From: an uncultured Bacilli bacterium
GTDB lineage: Bacteria > Bacillota_I > Bacilli_A > RF39 > UBA660
Direction: 5' to 3'
Length of the DNA stretch: 12,884 bases
NCBI GenBank assembly: GCA_947599755.1
Contig: CANQFO010000028.1
Span: 1-12,884, forward strand
The translations under genes and the position numbers were made by a program. The notes below the pieces were generated by a model. It searched no databases, was not told the DNA's origin, and worked only from the letters and a program-made list of their open reading frames with translations. Shown one piece after another: positions 8,122 through 12,402 of this stretch; position 1 is the first letter of the stretch; each line of letters begins with the position of its first letter.

Positions 8122-8127
8122 ATTATA
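8122..8127 (-). promoter_or_regulatory. -10 element of the histidine kinase promoter
   Basis: A perfect TATAAT on the minus strand, 18 bases upstream of the ATG at 8103. No TTGACA-like hexamer occurs 16-18 bases upstream of it; that interval is occupied by the two TGTCGAA boxes, as expected if an activator substitutes for a poor -35. Confidence 0.6.
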
Positions 8128-8138
8128 AGAAACTAGAT

Positions 8139-8155
8139 TGTCGAAGTATGTCGAA
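8139..8155. promoter_or_regulatory. tandem Spo0A boxes (0A boxes) upstream of the kinase gene
   Basis: TGTCGAA (8139-8145) and TGTCGAA (8149-8155) are two perfect direct copies with a 3-base gap, a 10-base period that puts both on the same face of the helix. TGTCGAA is the known Spo0A recognition box, and tandem boxes at about one turn suit a Spo0A dimer. Relative to the TATAAT at 8122-8127 and a start near 8115, the boxes cover about -24 to -40, the -35 region. I saw no other exact copy in the window. Whether binding would activate or repress cannot be told. Confidence 0.7.
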
Positions 8156-8200
8156 ATTTAGGAAATTGAAAAAAATTGTCTTTTTTTGTTTTTAGAAAGA

Positions 8201-8237
8201 AAAAATTGTAATAAAGCTTAAGTTTTTACAACTTTTT
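8201..8237 (-). terminator. weak AU-rich terminator after the EIIB-like gene
   Basis: Minus-strand RNA TTGTAA (8226-8231) pairs with TTACAA (8206-8211) around a loop containing AACTTAAGCTT, and is followed by TTTTTTC. It starts 8 bases after the stop at 8239. The stem is GC-poor, so efficiency is doubtful. Confidence 0.45.
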
Positions 8238-8238
8238 T

Positions 8239-8550
8239 CTAATTTTGTTTTAATTCATCAATATATTTTTTTAATTGTTTTGATTCTGATCCTAAAATAA
8301 TTTTTAATTGATTATCGATTTCTACAATTCCTTTTGCACCTAATTTTTGAATTCCTTCTTTATTGGCTTTGGAAACGTCTTTTAATGTTACTTTAAATCT
8401 AGACATATTAATTTCTGTATTGATGATATTTTCTTTGCCCCCTAGTAATTCTACTAATTTATTAAAATCTAATTTAGCATCTTTTTTATTTGCTTTTAAT
8501 ATTGCTAATAATATAATTAGTAAAATAATTCCAATTATTATATATTCCAT
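8239..8550 (-). CDS. membrane-anchored PTS EIIB-like domain protein lacking the active cysteine
   Basis: A 103-residue protein with one N-terminal membrane helix (residues 3-19, MEYIIIGIILLIILLAIL), a short basic linker, then a glucose-type PTS EIIB fold: LVELLGGKENI (32-42), NMSRFKVTLKDVSKANKE (48-65), LGAKGIVEIDNQLKIILGSES (70-90). In true EIIB proteins the third motif begins with the phosphorylated cysteine (CxTRLR...KD); here asparagine N48 occupies that place and the protein has no cysteine at all, so it cannot carry phosphate in the normal way. Small membrane-linked EIIB homologues are known in mollicutes. There is no EIIA, EIIC or sugar gene nearby. A sensory, regulatory or structural role is inferred. 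The ribosome site is only GGTGATG. It has its own promoter with a 5' hairpin. Confidence 0.88.
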   Translation of the reverse strand: MEYIIIGIILLIILLAILKANKKDAKLDFNKLVELLGGKENIINTEINMSRFKVTLKDVSKANKEGIQKLGAKGIVEIDNQLKIILGSESKQLKKYIDELKQN

Positions 8551-8585
8551 AGCATCACCATTTCTATTCCTTTTCTTATGATTTT

Positions 8586-8601
8586 TAGAGATTTTTCTCT
8601 A
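8586..8601 (-). promoter_or_regulatory. hairpin at the 5' end of the EIIB-like transcript
   Basis: TAGAGA (8586-8591) and TCTCTA (8596-8601) form a perfect 6-bp stem with a 4-base loop. With the -10 box at 8609-8614 the transcript should begin near 8602, so the hairpin would sit almost exactly at the RNA 5' end, a position that can protect mRNA from decay. It could instead be a DNA operator. Confidence 0.5.
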
Positions 8602-8608
8602 CGATTTT

Positions 8609-8637
8609 ATTATATTATTTTGTTTTATCCTTGTCTA
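8609..8637 (-). promoter_or_regulatory. sigma-A-type promoter of the EIIB-like gene
   Basis: Minus-strand TAGACA (8632-8637), exactly 17 bases, then perfect TATAAT (8609-8614). The leader is about 50 bases to the ATG at 8550. Confidence 0.72.
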
Positions 8638-8689
8638 CTATAATATTTATTTTTATTCTTGTTAATTACTATTATCTTCTTATTTATAG

Positions 8690-8722
8690 TAAAAATTGGC
8701 AAAATTTCAATGCCAATTTTTT
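8690..8722 (-). terminator. strong intrinsic terminator ending the ESX-like operon
   Basis: Perfect 11-bp stem AAAAATTGGCA (8691-8701) / TGCCAATTTTT (8711-8721) with a 9-base loop. It lies about 20 bases after the stop at 8743 and is preceded by an A-run and ends in a U-run on the minus strand, so it closes the four-gene unit and separates it from the EIIB-like gene. Confidence 0.88.
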
Positions 8723-8742
8723 CTTAAGATTTCCTGTTTATT

Positions 8743-10023
8743 TTATGCAGATTCTTCATCTTCTGATGAATCATAGTAGTTATTATCTTCTTCTAATTCA
8801 TTTTCCGCTTCACTTAATTCTAATTCTAGTGAGTCGTCTCCATTCCATTCTTCTGTTTGTATTCCGTTATTTTCTCCTGATTGATCATCATAACTAAATT
8901 CTTCATCATTATCATTATCATTATTTTCTTTTCTTGACATATAGGCTTTAGCTCCTATTCCTACTGCTGCGGTTGCAGCTAATCCTGCTGCAATTGGTAT
9001 AACTTTATTTCCTTTAGAAGATGGTTTTATTGGATCTGGTGATGTTGGAATTTTTACATAGCCTCCTTCTTCTTCATCTTCTTTTGGTACTACTGGTTCT
9101 TCTTCCTCTATTATGTCTTGTGTATCATTTGGATCTTGTTGAGGTTGGTCTATTATTTCTGAATCGTTTGATTCAGTTGTGTTGTTAGCATTATAATTTG
9201 AAGGAGATTTTGAACCTTGTGATGAAGAGGAATTTGTATGATTTGTCGATGGGGTTGGATTATTGGTTGTTCCTGGATTTGATGGTTGACTTTGTTCTTC
9301 CTTTTTTTCTTCTGTAGGATTTGTTGATTGATTCTCATCTTCCTTTTTCTCTTCTACATTATTTGATGAATTTGAGCTTTCATTCTTTGTGTTTTCTTGT
9401 ATTATCGTTGATGAATTTTGAGATGGATTAGTTTGTTTACTATTTTCTGTTTCTTTTGTTGATGTATTTTCTTTGATATTCTTTTGCTCTTTTGAGGAAC
9501 TTGCTGATTTAGCAGAAAAAGTTCCAATTGAAAAAGCACTAGAAGCTACTTGTGCATTTGAAGCATAGCTAATTGGTTGAGCTGTTCCTTGATCTAATTG
9601 TTCTTCAATTTTTTGAAGTTCAACTTCTATTTTTTCTATAGTAGCTCTTAGTTCACTAACAATACTATCTACTGTTTCTAATTGTTCTTTGGTAGAGAGT
9701 GCTTTTTCTTTTACTTTTTCAGCATTGTTTTTGGCAAAATTTTGACCAGTTATTACCCACTCTTGCCAAGAATATCCTTCTACTGCTGATGCAGTACTTT
9801 CCATCGCCCAATCTTCTCTAGGCCCTCCTTCTATCCATACTCCATCTTGTCGACTTCCTGCAACCATTGTTCCATTGTATTTAATCAATTGATCAGCAGC
9901 AGATTCTATTTCAGTACTTGCAGTAGTAATTGTTTTTAATTCATTTTTTAGGTTTTTGGCAATTTTTTCTATTCTTTTTATTGTATCTTTTGCTGCTTCA
10001 ACATTTATTGAATTATTGCTCAT
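8743..10023 (-). CDS. ESX/LXG-like helical head with disordered stalk, membrane helix and acidic tail, 426 aa
   Basis: The fourth gene of the ESX-like operon. Residues 1-150 are mainly helical, broken by a Trp/Gly loop (residues 55-92, including GVWIEGGPREDW, W86 and W89), which recalls the helix-loop-helix heads of WXG100/LXG proteins. Residues ~150-338 are low-complexity Ser/Thr/Asn/Gln/Glu/Pro, a likely extended stalk. Residues 340-360 (VIPIAAGLAATAAVGIGAKA) form a Gly/Ala-rich membrane helix, followed by SRKEN and a strongly acidic tail (365-426). No signal peptide or toxin domain is visible, so export of the head would need a special route such as type VII secretion. The start at 10023 follows AAGGAGGA; ATG at 10047 lies upstream of that site and is rejected. 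An intra-operon hairpin lies just before the gene and a strong terminator after it. Confidence 0.87.
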   Translation of the reverse strand: MSNNSINVEAAKDTIKRIEKIAKNLKNELKTITTASTEIESAADQLIKYNGTMVAGSRQDGVWIEGGPREDWAMESTASAVEGYSWQEWVITGQNFAKNNAEKVKEKALSTKEQLETVDSIVSELRATIEKIEVELQKIEEQLDQGTAQPISYASNAQVASSAFSIGTFSAKSASSSKEQKNIKENTSTKETENSKQTNPSQNSSTIIQENTKNESSNSSNNVEEKKEDENQSTNPTEEKKEEQSQPSNPGTTNNPTPSTNHTNSSSSQGSKSPSNYNANNTTESNDSEIIDQPQQDPNDTQDIIEEEEPVVPKEDEEEGGYVKIPTSPDPIKPSSKGNKVIPIAAGLAATAAVGIGAKAYMSRKENNDNDNDEEFSYDDQSGENNGIQTEEWNGDDSLELELSEAENELEEDNNYYDSSEDEESA

Positions 10024-10052
10024 ATCTATCCTCCTTGCTTTTTTCATTTTTT

Positions 10053-10094
10053 AAAATAAAAATAGGAACTATTAAACATGCCTATTTTTATTTT
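10053..10094 (-). promoter_or_regulatory. intra-operon 14-bp hairpin, possible attenuator
   Basis: AAAATAAAAATAGG (10053-10066) and CCTATTTTTATTTT (10081-10094) are perfect inverted copies around a 14-base loop. On the minus strand the 3' arm is U-rich, as in a weak terminator. It fills the 78-base gap between the third small gene (stop 10102) and the 426-aa gene (start 10023). It may lower read-through to the membrane protein or stabilise the 3' end of the upstream mRNA; both roles are inferred. Confidence 0.7.
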
Positions 10095-10101
10095 GATGAT
10101 A

Positions 10102-10395
10102 TTAATATATTTGCTCTTTTGTTGTTGTGCTAACTGAAATTGATATATCCCCTTCTAATACTTTTAAATCATTTTCTAGAAGTTTAATATTTGTTCTCAA
10201 TTCTCTATTTAAGGCAATATCTGCTTCTTTGGATAATTGTTTTCCATGTTCTGTATTTAGACAATTATTTAAATCAGCTATTGTTTCTTCAAATTGATTG
10301 CAGTATTTTATTATATTGATACTTTTAATTTCAGATTGAGCAGTTTTAATTTTATCGATTGCTTGATCAATTTGCTCTCTTGTCGTCTCTTGCAT
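10102..10395 (-). CDS. ESX-sized all-helical protein, 97 aa
   Basis: Third gene of the operon. It is a 97-residue acidic protein with no signal peptide or membrane segment, and its heptad-like hydrophobic pattern suggests two helices (about 5-45 and 53-80) with a break around CLNTEHGKQ (45-53). There is no tryptophan, so it lacks the WXG signature, but size, fold pattern and position match small partners encoded with type VII substrates. Cysteines C32 and C45 are present. The ribosome site GAGGAG lies about 4 bases before the ATG at 10395. It starts 24 bases after the preceding gene's stop. A chaperone or targeting partner of the downstream 426-aa protein, like the Lap proteins of LXG toxins, is one possible role. 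Confidence 0.85.
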   Translation of the reverse strand: MQETTREQIDQAIDKIKTAQSEIKSINIIKYCNQFEETIADLNNCLNTEHGKQLSKEADIALNRELRTNIKLLENDLKVLEGDISISVSTTTKEQIY

Positions 10396-10418
10396 TTTTC
10401 TCCTCTATTGTCCTTATC

Positions 10419-10727
10419 TTATAGACCTTCAGTCATTTGATTTTCAATCTCTGCTCTATTTGCTGCAATTGTTTCAGAAGATTCTACCATACCTCTTTTT
10501 AATCTATCTGCTAATGCAGTAAAATTTGTTTGAAGTTGTGTAATTCTTTTTTTAATTCCTATTGTTAAATCATCAATATTTTGACTACTTAAAATACCTT
10601 GTTGTTGTAAACTACTATAAGAGTCAATTATACTTGTTACATTATCATCTAAATTTCCAATAAATTCTTTTTCTAAATAATTAATTCCTTCTTCTATTCC
10701 TTGTGTTGAAACATTTCTATTATCCAT
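10419..10727 (-). CDS. ESX-sized all-helical protein, 102 aa
   Basis: Second gene of the operon. It is a 102-residue acidic, Gln/Ser/Asn-rich protein with long amphipathic helices (about 8-45 and 50-97) and no tryptophan, cysteine, signal peptide or membrane segment. SLQQQGILSSQNIDDL (39-54) may be the turn between helices. It shows the size and helical-hairpin pattern of the WXG100 superfamily without the motif, so membership is inferred. GGAGG lies 8 bases upstream of the ATG. It begins 17 bases after the stop of the WXG100-like gene, so the two are surely co-transcribed and may form a heterodimer. Confidence 0.86.
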   Translation of the reverse strand: MDNRNVSTQGIEEGINYLEKEFIGNLDDNVTSIIDSYSSLQQQGILSSQNIDDLTIGIKKRITQLQTNFTALADRLKRGMVESSETIAANRAEIENQMTEGL

Positions 10728-10744
10728 ATTCTATTCCTCCTTAC

Positions 10745-11035
10745 TTATGCTTTATTAATCCTAATTGTATTTTCACGAGCATTTCTTAAATTTTGAATTC
10801 TTCCATCTAAATAATCTATAAAACTTTTAATTTCTGTTTCTGAAAAGTTAATTAATTGATCTGCTGTTTGCATTCCTGCTTCTGTTGTCCAATTTGGTCT
10901 TAACTCTTGATTAATATACTCCTCATATTTTTCTTTACTATTTGCAATTGTCTGTCTTACGTCTTCTAAAATTTCAATTTGCTTTGCTAATTGTTCTGAA
11001 TTAAACTCTAAATTATCACCATGCATTGTTGCCAT
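10745..11035 (-). CDS. WXG100-like (ESAT-6/EsxA type) protein, 96 aa
   Basis: First gene of the operon and the clearest ESX-type member: 96 residues, two helices (about 12-43 and 54-92) joined by LRPNWTTEAG (45-54), with W49 where WXG100 proteins carry Trp-x-Gly. The glycine is displaced (WTTEAG), so it is a variant motif. Proteins of this family are small, leaderless substrates or partners of type VII secretion, usually exported as dimers. The YxxxD/E tail signal is not evident. AAGGAGG lies about 10 bases before ATG 11035; ATG at 11026 is too far. A strong extended -10 promoter precedes it. Confidence 0.87.
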   Translation of the reverse strand: MATMHGDNLEFNSEQLAKQIEILEDVRQTIANSKEKYEEYINQELRPNWTTEAGMQTADQLINFSETEIKSFIDYLDGRIQNLRNARENTIRINKA

Positions 11036-11104
11036 AGTTATTATTCCTCCTTTTATTTTGTTTTGTTTCTTTTTTTCTAAAGGATTTTTACCTTTATTAA
11101 TTTA

Positions 11105-11133
11105 ATTATTGCATTTTTTCTTTTTATTGTCAA
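11105..11133 (-). promoter_or_regulatory. strong promoter of the ESX-like operon
   Basis: Minus-strand perfect TTGACA (11128-11133), exactly 17 bases, then TGC-AATAAT (10-box 11105-11110 with extended TG). The leader is about 60 bases to the ATG at 11035. It is the best sigma-A match in the window. Confidence 0.78.
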
Positions 11134-11164
11134 TTCACTTTACATTTATTTACATATTGCATAA

Positions 11165-11199
11165 AAATTAATAAAAAAAGATAAAATTAATTACCTTTT
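11165..11199 (-). terminator. probable terminator after the sortase gene
   Basis: Minus-strand AAAAGGTAA (11191-11199) pairs with TTATCTTTT (11176-11184) around TTAATT, 9 pairs with one G-U, followed by TTTATTAATTTTT. It is AU-rich, so only moderately convincing, but sits between the sortase stop and the ESX-operon promoter. Confidence 0.5.
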
Positions 11200-11247
11200 A
11201 TTTTAAATCTTATGAACTTGTTGATTTTAAATTGGAAATTAAACTTA

Positions 11248-12033
11248 TTATCCTGTTGCTTCTTTTCCAATTACTAAAAGATATGATCCTATTGGATTAT
11301 AATGACATGCTTGTAATACCAAAATTCGATCATTTGGTTCTATATTTATTGAATCTTGATAAAGTGAATTCGTAAGTAATTTATTAATATGTGTTATATA
11401 ATCATTATCACTGTAAAATATTAATTTCATATGTTCGTTATCATTATTTGTGACAATTTTAATTGAAAATACTTTATAATGTATTTCCTTTTCATCAATA
11501 TCTAAATAAATATCTTTAGCATTATCAAAGACTGATTTATCTGTATATGCTTCTAAATTCGTAAATGGTAATTGATCATAATACTTTTCATTTTGAGTAT
11601 TATGACCATATATATTAATTTGTTTATCTGATATTAAATTTATATTTCTATGATCAAAAAATGGAGTTCCCAATACATCATACGCATTGTATAAATTATG
11701 ATCTAAATAAAAACTATTATTACTTGCTCTTGTGATTAATGAATCTATTTTTAGTTGTGGTATAGTTATCTTTCCCATTATATATTGATTATTATATTGA
11801 TTTCTATAATTTGGTAACTGGTTTATATATTCTTCTTGTTTTGGTTCTTGTTCGTCCTTAGGAACTTTTTCTTGTTTGTTGTTTTTAATAATTTCTTTTA
11901 CTTCATTGCTTAAATCTACTTTTATATAATTAGTGTATATATAGTAAAAGCAAATAGACAAACTAATCAAGAAGATAATCAGTGGTATTAAAAACTGTAA
12001 CTTTTTATTTGTTTTTTTGGTGTTATTATTCAT
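11248..12033 (-). CDS. class B-like sortase with apparent loss of the catalytic arginine
   Basis: Sortases are membrane-bound transpeptidases that cut a short sorting motif in surface proteins and link them to the wall or to each other. This 261-residue protein has a basic N-terminus and one membrane helix (12-35), a charged stalk (36-75), and a catalytic domain with class B features: YLDHNLYNAYDVLGTPFFD (109-127), catalytic H144 in NIYGHN (140-145) and catalytic C243 in LVLQACHYN (238-246). The usual arginine after the cysteine, which starts the next strand (R-y-V-V), appears to be S250 in IGSYLLVIGK. GGAGG lies 6 bases before ATG 12033. It is downstream of DUF4176 and the IPNTG-bearing protein, a probable substrate. 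A hairpin separates it from DUF4176. Activity is uncertain. Confidence 0.92.
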   Translation of the reverse strand: MNNNTKKTNKKLQFLIPLIIFLISLSICFYYIYTNYIKVDLSNEVKEIIKNNKQEKVPKDEQEPKQEEYINQLPNYRNQYNNQYIMGKITIPQLKIDSLITRASNNSFYLDHNLYNAYDVLGTPFFDHRNINLISDKQINIYGHNTQNEKYYDQLPFTNLEAYTDKSVFDNAKDIYLDIDEKEIHYKVFSIKIVTNNDNEHMKLIFYSDNDYITHINKLLTNSLYQDSINIEPNDRILVLQACHYNPIGSYLLVIGKEATG

Positions 12034-12055
12034 ATTTTACCTCCAACTAATGAAG

Positions 12056-12077
12056 AAGGCTCTACAATTAGAGCCTT
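12056..12077. terminator. hairpin between DUF4176 and sortase genes
   Basis: Perfect 9-bp stem AAGGCTCTA (12056-12064) / TAGAGCCTT (12069-12077) with loop CAAT. It starts 4 bases after the DUF4176 stop. The T-run follows on the plus strand (TTTTTC), while on the minus strand, the direction of these genes, the tail is only CTTCATT. It may be a partial terminator that reduces sortase expression. Confidence 0.65.
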
Positions 12078-12081
12078 TTTC

Positions 12082-12402
12082 TTATACTAATTCACCTTTT
12101 TCAAATTTTTCTTTTACTGTTGCATATTGCTCATCAAGTTTTTTCGATAATTCTTCTTGTTTTTTACTTTCATATCCCATGTGAACAATTTTTTCAATTT
12201 GATTATGGTTAAATGCTAGAGCCATGTTACTATCTAGTATTCCTTCTGGATATGGGCAACCGCCATATTCATACATTTTTTTCTCGCCATCTTTTTGTTT
12301 TGCTGCTCCTTGTGAAAAAACACAATAGCTAGTAATCATGACTTCTTTCGTACCACCTTTAAGCATTAAAATTGTTCCTATTGGTAAGAATCTTTGTTTC
12401 AT
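12082..12402 (-). CDS. DUF4176 protein (type VII secretion-associated)
   Basis: A 106-residue cytosolic protein. FLPIGTILMLKGGTKEVMI (5-23), YGGCPYPEGILDSN (46-59) and LAFNHNQIEKIVHMGYES (62-79) match the conserved core of the DUF4176 family, whose members are commonly encoded in type VIIb secretion and LXG-toxin loci of Bacillota; biochemical function is unknown. The C-terminal 25 residues are a charged helix. It overlaps the upstream Thr-Pro-rich gene by 4 bases (ATGA), with GAGGA inside that gene 8 bases before the ATG, so the two are translationally coupled and probably made in fixed ratio. The overlap also shows that TGA is read as stop here. Cysteines C27 and C49 are present. Confidence 0.9.
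   Translation of the reverse strand: MKQRFLPIGTILMLKGGTKEVMITSYCVFSQGAAKQKDGEKKMYEYGGCPYPEGILDSNMALAFNHNQIEKIVHMGYESKKQEELSKKLDEQYATVKEKFEKGELV

Noticed and set aside
10024..10047. ATG at 10047 as start of the 426-aa protein
   Set aside because: AAGGAGGA lies between it and ATG 10023, and the extra residues would be encoded by the ribosome site.
12399..12402. Mycoplasma genetic code (TGA as Trp), suggested by the extreme AT bias
   Set aside because: Trp codons are TGG and TGA sits in a classic ATGA stop-start overlap, so the standard bacterial code fits.
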